Shown: positions 34,543 through 42,939 of the stretch, one piece after another | How positions within the stretch are numbered: position 1 is the stretch's first letter | Layout of the letters: every line of letters starts with the position of its first letter | Assembly: GCF_038049925.1 (NCBI RefSeq) | Contig: NZ_CP145809.1 | Location: 1,364,001-1,428,000 of the forward strand | Source: Georgenia sp. M64 | GTDB lineage: Bacteria > Actinomycetota > Actinomycetes > Actinomycetales > Actinomycetaceae | Direction: 5' to 3' | Length of the DNA stretch: 64,000 nucleotides | Program-made: the position numbers and the translations under genes | The notes under the pieces: generated by a model | The model's database searches: none | Seen by the model: the letters and a program-made list of their open reading frames with translations, nothing else | What the model was told of the DNA's origin: nothing

Positions 34543-35472
34543 GTGCCCCTCATCCGCATCACCGACCCGGCCGACCCGCGCCTGGGTGACTACACCGGCC
34601 TGACCGACGTCGCCCTGCGCTCCAAGCACGAGCCCGCCAAGGGGCTCTACATCGCCGAGAGCTCCAACGTCATCCGCCGGGCCGTCGAGGCAGGGCACCG
34701 TCCGCGCTCCTTCCTCATGGCGGAGAAGTGGCTGGAGTCCATGGCGCCGGTCGTCGCGGCTGCCACCGGGACCGACGACGCCTACGCGCCAGCGGGTCCC
34801 GACGACGCCGACGGCACCACCGGCGACGCTTCCGACGGCACCACCGACGACGGCTCCGACGTCGCGCCGGTGTTCGTCGCGGAGGAGCCGGTGCTCCGCG
34901 CCATCACCGGCTTCCACCTCCACCGCGGGGCGCTCGCCGCGATGCACCGGCCGCCGCTCGCGCCGGTCGCCGAGGTCCTCGCCGGGGCGCGCGGTGGTGC
35001 CGGTGCCCGGCGGGTGGCGGTCCTGGAGGACATCGTCGACCACACCAACGTCGGCGCCATGTTCCGCTCGGCCGCCGCACTGGGCGTCGACGCCGTCCTC
35101 GTCACCCCCCGCTGCGCCGACCCGCTCTACCGCCGGTCCGTCCGGGTCTCCATGGGCACCGTCTTCCAGGTGCCGTGGACGAGGCTGGACTCGTGGCCGG
35201 GCGGGGTCGCGGACCTCCAGGGGGCCGGGTTCACCGTCGCCGCGCTGGCGCTGTCCGAGGACGCGGTGAGCCTGGACGACTTCGCCGCCTCGCCGGCGGT
35301 GACCGCAGCGGGCTCGAAGGTGGCCCTCGTGCTCGGCACCGAGGGCGACGGGCTCGCCCGCGGGACCGTCGCGGCCGCCGACGTCGTCGTGCGGATCCCC
35401 ATGGCGGGCGGGGTGGACTCGCTCAACGTCGCCGCAGCCTCGGCCGTGGCGTTCTGGGCCACCCGCGGCTGA
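34543..35472 (+). CDS. TrmH/SpoU family RNA 2'-O-methyltransferase
   Basis: A 309-residue SPOUT methyltransferase with an N-terminal substrate-binding domain. Motif 1 is HTNVGAMFRSAAALG (~167), motif 2 LVLGTEGDGL (~265) and motif 3 IPMAGGVDSLNVAAASAVAFW at the C-terminus. It modifies a ribose in rRNA or tRNA; the exact site is not clear. An Asp/Thr/Gly low-complexity insertion (~residues 76-105) interrupts the N-terminal domain. GTG start 7 nt after the ABC exporter stop, so probably co-transcribed. Confidence 0.85.
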   Translation: MPLIRITDPADPRLGDYTGLTDVALRSKHEPAKGLYIAESSNVIRRAVEAGHRPRSFLMAEKWLESMAPVVAAATGTDDAYAPAGPDDADGTTGDASDGTTDDGSDVAPVFVAEEPVLRAITGFHLHRGALAAMHRPPLAPVAEVLAGARGGAGARRVAVLEDIVDHTNVGAMFRSAAALGVDAVLVTPRCADPLYRRSVRVSMGTVFQVPWTRLDSWPGGVADLQGAGFTVAALALSEDAVSLDDFAASPAVTAAGSKVALVLGTEGDGLARGTVAAADVVVRIPMAGGVDSLNVAAASAVAFWATRG

Positions 35473-35548
35473 GGAAGACCGCGCCGAGAGCCTACGCCCA
35501 CAGATGTGTGCCGGTGTCCACCGTCCCGGCGTGTCAGCGGCTGCATGC

Positions 35549-35609
35549 GTCGAGTCGGATGTTGTTGTCGTCGCGACGCCATCCGCACTGCAACAACCCC
35601 CAACTCGAC
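35549..35609. repeat. 61-bp nested palindrome in a convergent spacer
   Basis: GTCGAGT (35549-35555) pairs with ACTCGAC (35603-35609), and inside it GTTGTTG (35561-35567) pairs with CAACAAC (35591-35597). The centre has the self-complementary CGTCGCGACG. It lies in the 283-bp space 35473-35755 between convergent genes, where I see no coding sequence. Confidence 0.65.
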
Positions 35610-35755
35610 GACGGCGTGCGCACCGGCCGACTGTCCTGTGGCCACCAGCGGCCGACTCACCCCGGCGGCGCGGCTTCGCGGCCGGCAGCGGACGTTCCGC
35701 CCACGGCGTGCGCCTTGATGTGCGGCGTGCGGCGTCCGCAGCACCCCTCCCGGTC

Positions 35756-36157
35756 TCAGCGCTCCTGGAGGACCAGCTTCTCCTCCAGCACCAGGCAGTC
35801 GGGCACGTCGACGACCCCGAGGACCACCCGCACGAGTGGTGGGGCCCACGCCCGGTCCGGGTCGTGCTCGAGCCGGGGGCGCACGAGGGTGGCCCGCCGT
35901 CCCCGAACGCTGACCGTGCACCCGCCGGCGGCGAGGACGTTGCGCACCCACTGGGCGTCCCGGCCGTAGGTGAGGGCGAAGCGGTAGGCGCCGTCGTCGT
36001 CGCGGAAGACGTTCACCGGGATCGTGTACGCGCGCCCCGAGGTCCGGCCCACGTGGGTGAGGAGGGCGAAGCCCGGCAGGTGCGGCGCCAGGCGGGCCAT
36101 CACCTTGTTGAGCAGGTGCCGGTTGGCGCGGGCGAGGGCGCGCGGGAGCGGGCTCAC
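35756..36157 (-). CDS. deazaflavin (F420)-dependent nitroreductase-family oxidoreductase
   Basis: A 133-residue split-beta-barrel protein of the DDN family, which binds the deazaflavin cofactor F420. The family features LLTHVGRTSGRAYTIPVNVFRDDDGAYRFALTYGRDAQWVRNVLAAGGC are all present (residues ~30-80). GTG at 36157 was chosen because GGAGG lies 5 nt upstream. Its substrate cannot be predicted. Divergent from pip with 77 bp between. Confidence 0.82.
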   Translation of the reverse strand: MSPLPRALARANRHLLNKVMARLAPHLPGFALLTHVGRTSGRAYTIPVNVFRDDDGAYRFALTYGRDAQWVRNVLAAGGCTVSVRGRRATLVRPRLEHDPDRAWAPPLVRVVLGVVDVPDCLVLEEKLVLQER

Positions 36158-36222
36158 CGGGCCTCCCTCCTGCCGGCGCACCGCCGGCACGTCCACCGTA
36201 GCGACCGGCGCTCCCGCCCGGG

Positions 36223-36228
36223 CAGGAT
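36223..36228 (+). promoter_or_regulatory. candidate leaderless -10 box (CAGGAT)
   Basis: CAGGAT ends 6 nt before the ATG at 36235; only A2 and T6 of the TANNNT pattern match, so this is weaker than the other cases. Confidence 0.35.
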
Positions 36229-36234
36229 GACGGC

Positions 36235-37188
36235 ATGTACCCCGCGACCGAGCCCGATGACGCCGGCATGCTCGCCGTCGGCGACGGCCACGAGATCTTC
36301 TGGGAGACGTGCGGCAACCCCGCCGGCCGGCCCGTCGTCATGCTCCACGGCGGCCCCGGGTCCGGCTGTACGCCGGGCCTGCGGAGCTGGTTCGACCCGC
36401 AGGGGTACCGGATCGTCCTGCTCGACCAGCGCGGCGCGGGCCGCTCCACCCCCAGCGCGGGCGACGACGTCGCGGACCTCTCCACCAACACCACCGCCCA
36501 CCTCGTCGCCGACCTCGAGCGGCTCCGCGAGCACCTGGGCATCGGTACGTGGGTGGTCACCGGTGTCTCGTGGGGGACCACGCTGGCGCTCGCGTACGCG
36601 CAGGACCACCCGGACCGGGTCGACGCCCTCGTCCTCGTCTCCCCGGTGACGACCACCCACCGTGAGGTCGAGTGGCTCACCCGCGACATGGGCCGGATCT
36701 TCCCCGAGGAGTGGCAGACCTTCCGCGACGGTGCCGTGCCCGGCGTGGCGCCCGACGGCTCTGGCCTCGCGGCCGCCTACGGCAAGCTCCTGCACGACCC
36801 CGACCCGGCCGTGCGCGAGCGCGCCGCCCGGCAGTGGTGCGACTGGGAGGAGACCCACCCCGCGACCCACCCGGCCCACCGGCCCAACCCGCGCTTTGCC
36901 GACCCGCGGTTCCGGCTCGGGTTCGCCCGGCTCGTGACGCACTACTTCGCCCACGCCGCCTTCCTCGACGACGGCGCGCTGGTGCGCGGCATGACGCGCC
37001 TTGCCGGGATCCCCGGGGTGATCGTGACCGGCCGACTGGACATCTCCAGCCCGCCGGACGTCGCCTGGGCGCTGCACCGTGCCTGGCCCGGCAGCGAGCT
37101 CGTGCTGGTCGAGGGGGCCGGGCACGGGACGACCGCGGAGGCGATCGTCGCCGCGACGGACCGGTTCGCGGGACCGCCCGCGGGTTGA
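36235..37188 (+). CDS. pip: prolyl aminopeptidase-type alpha/beta hydrolase (S33)
   Basis: A 317-residue S33 peptidase-like hydrolase. It has the oxyanion motif HGGPGSG (~39), DQRGAGRSTP (~63), the nucleophile elbow GVSWGTTLAL (Ser ~112), the catalytic Asp in TGRLDISSPP and the His in EGAGHG. Length and motifs match bacterial prolyl iminopeptidases, which remove N-terminal Pro from peptides; other S33 hydrolases are possible. No ribosome site is evident. Confidence 0.85.
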   Translation: MYPATEPDDAGMLAVGDGHEIFWETCGNPAGRPVVMLHGGPGSGCTPGLRSWFDPQGYRIVLLDQRGAGRSTPSAGDDVADLSTNTTAHLVADLERLREHLGIGTWVVTGVSWGTTLALAYAQDHPDRVDALVLVSPVTTTHREVEWLTRDMGRIFPEEWQTFRDGAVPGVAPDGSGLAAAYGKLLHDPDPAVRERAARQWCDWEETHPATHPAHRPNPRFADPRFRLGFARLVTHYFAHAAFLDDGALVRGMTRLAGIPGVIVTGRLDISSPPDVAWALHRAWPGSELVLVEGAGHGTTAEAIVAATDRFAGPPAG

Positions 37189-37296
37189 GCGAGCCGGTGC
37201 TGCCGTCTGCCGCGTCCCGCTCGTCGGCGCGCCGTCCCCTCGTCAGCCGCTAGCCAGGTCTTCTCCCCGGCTCCGCTCGGTGGCACGCTGGATCCC

Positions 37297-37572
37297 ATGT
37301 GCCGCAACATCCACACCCTCCACAACTTCGCGCCGCCGGCCACCGAGGACGAGGTCCGCGCCGCCGCCCTGCAGTACGTGCGCAAGGTCGCCGGCATGAA
37401 CAAGCCCTCGCAGGCCAACGCGGCCGCGTTCGACCTGGCGGTGGAGCGGGTCGTCGCCGCCACGCGTGACCTCCTCGGCGACCTCGTCACCACCGCCCCG
37501 CCGAAGGACCGCGAGGTCGAGGCCGAGAAGGCGCGCGAGCGCAGCCGCCGCCGGTTCGCCGAGGTCGGCTGA
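37297..37572 (+). CDS. DUF2277 family protein
   Basis: A 91-residue protein that starts MCRNIHTLHNFAPPATEDEV and continues ALQYVRKVAGMNKPSQANAAAFDLAVERV, which is diagnostic of DUF2277. Function unknown; it resembles a small helical DNA- or protein-binding fold. A CACGCT box 7 nt before the ATG and no ribosome site suggest a leaderless message. Confidence 0.85.
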   Translation: MCRNIHTLHNFAPPATEDEVRAAALQYVRKVAGMNKPSQANAAAFDLAVERVVAATRDLLGDLVTTAPPKDREVEAEKARERSRRRFAEVG

Positions 37573-37644
37573 GCGGACGGGCTGCCCCGGATCTGACCGC
37601 CGCTGTTCGCCGACGTCGGTCGGGCCGCCGGTCCGCCCGGGACC

Positions 37645-38118
37645 TCAGACGCCGCCGGGATACCCGTGCTGGCGCCACGCCTCGTAGACGGCGATGGCCG
37701 CGGAGTTGGACAGGTTGAGGGAGCGCACGCCCGGCAGCATCGGGATGCGCAGCCGGCCGCTCACCCGTGGGTCGGCCAGCACCTCCGGCGGCAGGCCGGT
37801 CGGCTCGGGGCCGAAGAGGAGGGCGTCGCCCGGCTCGTAGGCGACGTCGGCGAAGCTGCGCGTCGCTGAGCCCGTGAAGGCGAGCACCCGCCCCGGGGCG
37901 ACCGCAGCCAGCGCGGCGTCGAGGCCCGGGTGGACGACGACGCGGGCCATGTCGTGGTAGTCCAGGCCCGCGCGTCGGAGCTGGGCGTCGGAGAGGTCGA
38001 AGCCGAGCGGCTCGACGAGGTGGAGGGTCGCGCCCGTGCAGGCGACCATCCGGATCGCGTTGCCGGTGTTGGGCGGGATGCGGGGCTCGTAGAAGACGAC
38101 GTGGAACACGCGCGTCAT
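37645..38118 (-). CDS. trmL: tRNA (cytidine/uridine-34-2'-O)-methyltransferase TrmL
   Basis: A 157-residue single-domain SPOUT methyltransferase that methylates the wobble ribose of certain leucine tRNAs. It begins FHVVFYEPRIPPNTGNAIRMVACTGATLHLVEPLGFDL and contains LLFGPEPTGLPPEVL and IPMLPGVRSLNLSNSAAIAVYEAWRQ, all TrmL-specific. The start at 38118 is preferred because the codons upstream lie in a tandem repeat. Confidence 0.92.
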   Translation of the reverse strand: MTRVFHVVFYEPRIPPNTGNAIRMVACTGATLHLVEPLGFDLSDAQLRRAGLDYHDMARVVVHPGLDAALAAVAPGRVLAFTGSATRSFADVAYEPGDALLFGPEPTGLPPEVLADPRVSGRLRIPMLPGVRSLNLSNSAAIAVYEAWRQHGYPGGV

Positions 38119-38133
38119 CGTCCCACCGCGGCC

Positions 38134-38218
38134 GCACCGCTCAGGTCGACGCACCGCTCAGGTTGACGCACCGCTCAGGTTGACGCACGGCTCACGTCGC
38201 CCCACCGCTCACGTCGCG
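38134..38218. repeat. 17-bp tandem repeat, five units
   Basis: GCACCGCTCAGGTTGAC-type units start at 38134, 38151, 38168, 38185 and 38202; the second and third are identical and the last two more diverged. They fill the space between the AAA gene stop and the trmL start. Confidence 0.9.
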
Positions 38219-38227
38219 GCGCCGCCC

Positions 38228-39364
38228 TCAGGGCCAGCGCCAGGCGGGCCGGTCCAGCGGACCGTCCTGGCCGACGACGACCGTCTCGCCCGCCGTCTTC
38301 GCCAGCTCCACGGTGAGCGGCTCCTCGCCCTCCTCCGCCACCGCACCGGCCAGGTCGGCGGAGTGGGTGACCACCACCACCTGGGTCGACCGGGCCGCCC
38401 GGGCGATGGTCCTAGCCAGCGCCGGCAGCAGCGAGGGGTGCATCGACTGCTCCGGCTCGTTGAGGACGACGAGCTGGGGCGGGCGTGGGGTGAGCAGGGC
38501 CGCGGTGACCATGAGGAAGCGCAGCGTGCCGTCGGAGAGCTCCGCGGCCCGCAGCGGTCGCAGGAGGCCCGGTTGGTGCAGGAGAACCTCGAAGGTGCCC
38601 TCCCGGACGGCGATCTCGAGCCGGGAGCCGAAGGCGTCGTCGAGCGCTGCGGTGAGGTCCCGGCGCCCGCCCATCTCGTCGATCGTGGCCAGGGCCGCGG
38701 CGAGGTCGGCGCCGTCGGGGGCGAGCGCCGAGGTCCGTGAGCCCGGCTGCGGCATCCGGGCCGGGGCGCCGGCGTCGGTGCGCAGGTGGTCGTAGAGGCG
38801 CCAGGAGCGCAGCTCCTCGCGCAGCGTCACCAGCTCGGGGGAGCGGCGGGGGTCCGCGACGACGTCGAGCATCGACTCGTGCGGTCGCGCGGTGGTCGTG
38901 AGCGTGGCCCAGCCGGTCTCGTCCCGGGTGCGCACCAGCGGCCCGCGACGCTCGGTGAGCACCGTGGCGGGCCGGGCGATCGCGCCGCCCCACACCGTCT
39001 CCTCCTTGACCTCCGGGTCGCGGGCGAACGCGCTGCGCTGGTCGGCCTGCGGCAGGCCGAGCTCGACGGCGTAGCCGGTGTCGTCCCCGGCTACGCCGAG
39101 CGCCACCCGCACCGGCCCGCGCCGGACGGTCCCCTCGGTGCCCCCGCCCTGCTCCGGACCCGCCCACAGCGCGGAGGCGAGACCACCCTCGCGAGCCAGG
39201 GCCGCCGGGGCACCCTCCCGCGCGGTGGCCGCCAGGAGGTGCAGCGCGCGGTAGAGGTTGGACTTGCCCGAGCCGTTGGCGCCGGTGACCACGGTGAGCG
39301 GACCCAGCGGCAGCACCACGTCGCGCAGCGACCGGTACCCGCGCACCGCGACGGTGGTGAGCAT
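38228..39364 (-). CDS. AAA family (RecF/OLD-like) ATPase
   Basis: A 378-residue SMC-like ATPase of the AAA_21 kind: Walker A VVTGANGSGKSN (25-36), signature ELSDGTLRFL (~272) and Walker B LVVLNEPEQSMHPSL (~295), followed by VVVVTHSADL. Such stand-alone proteins occur in defence systems and in DNA repair, and no nuclease domain is fused here. The TGATG overlap with the YbaK-type gene upstream shows coupling. It is the last gene of a three-gene operon. A defence role is not supported by the neighbours. Confidence 0.82.
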   Translation of the reverse strand: MLTTVAVRGYRSLRDVVLPLGPLTVVTGANGSGKSNLYRALHLLAATAREGAPAALAREGGLASALWAGPEQGGGTEGTVRRGPVRVALGVAGDDTGYAVELGLPQADQRSAFARDPEVKEETVWGGAIARPATVLTERRGPLVRTRDETGWATLTTTARPHESMLDVVADPRRSPELVTLREELRSWRLYDHLRTDAGAPARMPQPGSRTSALAPDGADLAAALATIDEMGGRRDLTAALDDAFGSRLEIAVREGTFEVLLHQPGLLRPLRAAELSDGTLRFLMVTAALLTPRPPQLVVLNEPEQSMHPSLLPALARTIARAARSTQVVVVTHSADLAGAVAEEGEEPLTVELAKTAGETVVVGQDGPLDRPAWRWP

Positions 39365-40050
39365 CAGGTCGTGGGGACCCCGAGGCCCTCGACCACCTCG
39401 ACGCCGGGGAAGCCCACGAGGACCTCACCGGGCAGGAGGAGCTTCGAGCCGCGGACGCCCGAGCCCACGATCGCCGGGCCGACGGCGACCCGCGCGTCCA
39501 CCAGTAGCCGCCACGACGGCGGCACCCCGATCGGGGTGATCGCCCCGTACTCCATCCCCGAGGCCTCGACGGCGCGCTCGGTCGGCCAGAACGAGGCCTT
39601 GCGCACGTCGAGCATGCGGCGGACGGTGGAGTTGACGTCGGCGCGCGTGCTCGCCCGCACGACGCACGCTGCGACCCGCTCCTCGCCGTCGCGTCGGCCC
39701 GCGACGAGGACGCAGTTGGCCGAGGCGCCCAGCGGGAGGCGGTACGCCTCGGTCATCGCCAGGGTGTCGGCGAGGTCGGGGTCGATCTCCGCGACGCGGA
39801 CCTCGGCGACGGCGTCCGGCTCGATCGCCGCGCGGGCGGCCAGCGCCGCGCGGACCGGCTCGGCGAGGAGGTCCGGCCTGTCGAGGGCCGGCACCCACAG
39901 GAGGGTGCCGAAGGCGACCGACTCCTCGCCGAGGACAGCCGTGGGCTCGGGTGCGTGCCCGGGCGAGAGCGCCTCGCCCGCGGCGAGGGAGGTCTCCGGC
40001 GAGGTCCGGGCCGCCGTGCTGTCGCCAGGCGGCGGGACGTCCGTGCTCAC
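39364..40050 (-). CDS. YbaK/EbsC-type aminoacyl-tRNA deacylase family protein
   Basis: A 228-residue protein with a YbaK/prolyl-tRNA-editing domain from about residue 70. ASANCVLVAGRRDGEERVAACVVRASTRADVNSTVRRMLDVRKASF and EYGAITPIGVPPSWRLLVDARV are typical, the latter matching the GxxxPxG active-site loop. Members hydrolyse mischarged tRNA. The N-terminal ~45 residues look disordered. GTG start overlaps the PEBP stop by 4 nt. Confidence 0.8.
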   Translation of the reverse strand: MSTDVPPPGDSTAARTSPETSLAAGEALSPGHAPEPTAVLGEESVAFGTLLWVPALDRPDLLAEPVRAALAARAAIEPDAVAEVRVAEIDPDLADTLAMTEAYRLPLGASANCVLVAGRRDGEERVAACVVRASTRADVNSTVRRMLDVRKASFWPTERAVEASGMEYGAITPIGVPPSWRLLVDARVAVGPAIVGSGVRGSKLLLPGEVLVGFPGVEVVEGLGVPTT

Positions 40051-40574
40051 CGCTGGTAGGTCGCCACGAGGATGCCCCGGGCGAGGGTGTGGAAGACGGT
40101 TCGGACCGCGACCTTCGCCGGCGAGTCGTCCTCCTCCAGCTCCATCGTCTCGGTGTCGAGGGCGTGGACGACGAAGTAGTAGCGGTGCTCGCGGTCCCCG
40201 GCGGGCGGCGCGGCGCCCGTGTACGTGTGGTCGCCGTCGTCGTTACGCAGGTGGAAGGCGGCCCCGGGCAGCATGAGGTCGGACTCGCCGGCACCCTGCT
40301 CGAGCTCGGTGGTGTCGGTGTCGAGGTCGAGCACGGTCCAGTGCCAGTAGCCCGACGGTGTGGGGGCGTCGGGGTCGAAGCAGGTGACGACGAAGCCGCG
40401 GGTCTCCGCCGGGAAGCCGGACCACGCCAGCTGCGGGGAGACGTTGCCGCCGCCCGCGGCGTGGAGGTCCGCCATCGGCTCGCCGTGCACGAGGTCGGTG
40501 GAGGTGACCGTGAAGGACGGCACCGCAGGAAGCTTGTCGTAGGGGTCCTGGGCGAGGGGGCGGTCGAGGTCCAC
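40047..40574 (-). CDS. YbhB/YbcL family Raf kinase inhibitor-like (PEBP) protein
   Basis: A 175-residue phosphatidylethanolamine-binding-fold protein: the PEBP motifs GGNVSPQLAWSGFPAETRGFVVTCFDPDAPTPSGYWHWTVLDL and TYTGAAPPAGDREHRYYFVVHALD are intact. The bacterial role is poorly known. GTG at 40574 has GGAGG 5 nt upstream; the overlapping ATG is in another frame. First gene of the PEBP-YbaK-AAA operon, divergent from the coiled-coil gene. A CGCGCGACGAC motif is repeated at ~40637 in its upstream region. Confidence 0.85.
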   Translation of the reverse strand: MDLDRPLAQDPYDKLPAVPSFTVTSTDLVHGEPMADLHAAGGGNVSPQLAWSGFPAETRGFVVTCFDPDAPTPSGYWHWTVLDLDTDTTELEQGAGESDLMLPGAAFHLRNDDGDHTYTGAAPPAGDREHRYYFVVHALDTETMELEEDDSPAKVAVRTVFHTLARGILVATYQR

Positions 40575-40753
40575 TTCATCCTCCGGGAGTCGGCGACGGC
40601 GTCGGTCACAACCTACGGCCTGCACGGGCCGGACCGCGCGACGACCGCGCGACGACCGCGCGAAGAGGGCACGATCGGTGCGGCAGGCGCCGGACGGCGG
40701 GCGTGTCCAGGCAGTAGCGTGTGCCCGACACCCTGGGACCTGGGAGGACAACG

Positions 40754-42598
40754 GTGGCTGACGTCGACCACGGAGCCGCTCCGGCCGGCTGGTACCCCGA
40801 CCCCGAGGACGCCGCGTTCCTGCGACGGTGGGACGGGTACTCGTGGACCGACGAGCGCCTGCCCGCGACCCGCGCCGCGCGCCGCTCCCTCCGCGCAGGT
40901 CGTGCCGCCGCATCTGCCGCCGAGGCCCCTGCCACCGTCGTCCACGCCGATCCGGACCCCGAGCGGCTGCGCGAGGATGCGCGGGCCGAGGCCGAGCGGC
41001 TGCGCGAGGAGGCCCGGGCTGATGCGGACAGGATCCGGTCCGAGGCGCGGGCCGAGGCCGAACGGGTTCGCGCCGAGCTCGCCGAGGCCGAGGAGGAGCT
41101 GTCGGCGGTCCGGACCGGGCTCGACCAGGGCCGGGACCAGCTCGCGGCGAGCAAGGGTGAGCTGAAGACTCGGCAGGCACGGCTCGCGGCGCAGCAGGAG
41201 GAGATCGCGGCCGGGCGCGCCGAGCTCGAGCGCCAGCGCGCCGAGCTCGAGGCCGGCCGCGCCGAGATGGCCGCGATCGAGGCCGAGGCCGCACGCGCGG
41301 CCGACCTCTCCCGGGCCGAGCTCGCCCACGAGCTCGACACGCGGCGGGCGGCCCTGGCACAGGAGGAGCAGCGCAGCCGGGCCGAGCTGGCTCGAGAGAT
41401 CGAGACGGGCCGGGCCGAGCTCGACCGGCAGATCCAGAGCGGGCGCGCCGCGCTGGCCGAGGAGGAGCGGACCCGGCTCTCGGCGCTCGACGAGGAGGAG
41501 GAGCGCCGTCGCGGAGCGCTGGACGCGGAGGAGCGGCGCCGACGTACCGGCCTCGAGGAGGAGGCACGTGCGCACCTGACCGAGCTCGCCGACCGGGAGG
41601 CGGCCGCCGCGGCAGCCGTCGCCGCGCGGGAGTCCGAGCTCGCCGGGCGCGAGAGCGCCGCCGCGGAGGAGATCGCGGCCGGACGTGCCGACCTCGACGC
41701 ACGCCGGGCCGAGCTCGTCGCCCGGGAGGCTGCCGTCGGCGAGGAGCTCGCCGCACGGGTGGCCCGGGTTCAGGAGCAGGAGGCCGCAGCAGCCCACGAG
41801 CTGACGCAGCGGCAGGCCGAGCTGGCCGAGCTGACTCGCTCGGCCGAGGAGGCTGCCCGGCTGGTCCACGACCGTGAGGACGAGATCGCCCGCCTGGAGG
41901 AGGAGAGCCGGCGGCTCGTCGGGGCACGCGAGGCGGAGCTGGCCCAGCTGGCCGACCGGAGCGAGCGGCTGGGCGCCGAGGTTGAGGCGCGCCGCGCCGA
42001 GCTCGCCGGACTCGAGGAGCAGATCGCGACGTCCCGCGAGGCGCTGGTGGACCTCGGCGAGCGGGTCCGGCTTCAGGAGACCGGCCTGTACGACTACCAC
42101 CACCCGGCCGAGGACTCGGCCCGCCTCACCGCCCGCCTGGCGACGCTGCGCAAGGCCATCGTCGAGATGCTGCGCGACGGCGGCGCCATCACCGCGACGA
42201 GCTCGTTCAAGGTCGGGCACTCCGCGAGCAAGGGCCGCCAGATCGTCGAGGAGATCACCCAGCTCGGCCTGCGGGCGTACAACGCCGAGGCGGAGAACGC
42301 CCTGCGCACGGCGACGGTCGGGTCGATCGACGGGGCCCTGACCCGACTGCTGCGGGCGCGGGACGCCGTCGCCAAGCACGGCGAGCCGTTCGGGGTGGCG
42401 ATCACGGACCAGTACCACGCGCTGCGCGTGCAGGAGGTCGAGCTGGCCGCCGAGCACCGCCGGCACCCGGAGCCGGTCCCGGCGCAGCAGCCGGACGCGG
42501 TCCGGCAGTACCAGCCGTACAACGAGGGGGCGGCGCGCGCCTGGTCGGCCGAGGGCGTGCCCGGCCCGTACCCCCGCGGCGTGGGTGAGCTGTCGTGA
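40754..42598 (+). CDS. DUF2510 - long coiled coil - DUF4041 protein
   Basis: A 614-residue protein. Residues ~10-35 (AGWYPDPEDAAFLRRWDGYSWTDE) are a DUF2510 domain, a short actinobacterial module. Residues ~60-445 are an almost unbroken Ala/Glu/Arg coiled coil. Residues ~445-570 (LQETGLYDYHHPAEDSARL...IVEEITQLGLRAYNAEAENAL) are DUF4041, which in phages and islands is usually followed by a T5orf172/GIY-YIG nuclease. No nuclease follows here. GTG at 40754 has GGGAGG 6 nt upstream; a TAGCGT box lies at 40715. It is coupled (GTGA) to a small membrane protein gene. Confidence 0.82.
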   Translation: MADVDHGAAPAGWYPDPEDAAFLRRWDGYSWTDERLPATRAARRSLRAGRAAASAAEAPATVVHADPDPERLREDARAEAERLREEARADADRIRSEARAEAERVRAELAEAEEELSAVRTGLDQGRDQLAASKGELKTRQARLAAQQEEIAAGRAELERQRAELEAGRAEMAAIEAEAARAADLSRAELAHELDTRRAALAQEEQRSRAELAREIETGRAELDRQIQSGRAALAEEERTRLSALDEEEERRRGALDAEERRRRTGLEEEARAHLTELADREAAAAAAVAARESELAGRESAAAEEIAAGRADLDARRAELVAREAAVGEELAARVARVQEQEAAAAHELTQRQAELAELTRSAEEAARLVHDREDEIARLEEESRRLVGAREAELAQLADRSERLGAEVEARRAELAGLEEQIATSREALVDLGERVRLQETGLYDYHHPAEDSARLTARLATLRKAIVEMLRDGGAITATSSFKVGHSASKGRQIVEEITQLGLRAYNAEAENALRTATVGSIDGALTRLLRARDAVAKHGEPFGVAITDQYHALRVQEVELAAEHRRHPEPVPAQQPDAVRQYQPYNEGAARAWSAEGVPGPYPRGVGELS

Positions 42599-42780
42599 CC
42601 GACCTTCCGCCGCCCTCGCCCCGCGACCGGGTGGACGTGCCCGAGGGCGGCTCGTCACTCCCGCCCCCGGCGACGGCGGACCGTGTGGAGCTGGACTCCT
42701 CCCGGTCGCGCGTGCTCCCGTGGCTGGTGGCCTCGGCGCTCCTCGCGCTCGCGGTCCTGGTCTTCTTCCTCCTGGGCTGA
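42595..42780 (+). CDS. small tail-anchored membrane protein
   Basis: A 61-residue protein whose last ~20 residues (VLPWLVASALLALAVLVFFLLG) form one membrane helix; the first ~38 are hydrophilic and Pro-rich. GTG start overlaps the stop of the coiled-coil gene (GTGA), so it is translated with it and could anchor that protein to the membrane. No family recognised. The stop codon lies inside the left arm of a hairpin. Confidence 0.65.
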   Translation: MTDLPPPSPRDRVDVPEGGSSLPPPATADRVELDSSRSRVLPWLVASALLALAVLVFFLLG

Positions 42781-42821
42781 TCCGGCTGGGCGATCTGCTG
42801 GTCCCGCCGGGCCGGATCAGC
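42776..42821. terminator. 11-bp perfect inverted repeat over a stop codon
   Basis: GCTGATCCGGC (42776-42786) and GCCGGATCAGC (42811-42821) pair perfectly around a 24-nt loop that itself has GGCG/CGCC. It includes the TGA of the small membrane gene and precedes repeat pair E/F. Confidence 0.6.
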
Positions 42822-42856
42822 CTGGCTTGTGTCTGTCTGATGTGCACCAGGACCAC

Positions 42857-42907
42857 GACGAGTCTGCTCGTCTGGTTGTGGACCGCGACCATCTGAGCAA
42901 CCTCGTC
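42857..42907. repeat. 51-bp palindromic element, copy E (full)
   Basis: Left arm GACGAGTCTGCTC and right arm GAGCAACCTCGTC pair at 11 of 13 positions. The core is TGGTTGTGGACCGCGACCA, a diverged version of that in A-D. First of pair E/F, in the 378-bp space 42781-43158 before imuA. Confidence 0.88.
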
Positions 42908-42939
42908 CGGTGGTGAACCGACGGTGCCACGGGTGGACG

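Noticed and set aside
40047-41927. A 626-codon minus-strand frame
   Set aside because: Only 40047-40574 (PEBP) is coding. The rest is the complement of the coiled-coil gene and has no conserved sequence.
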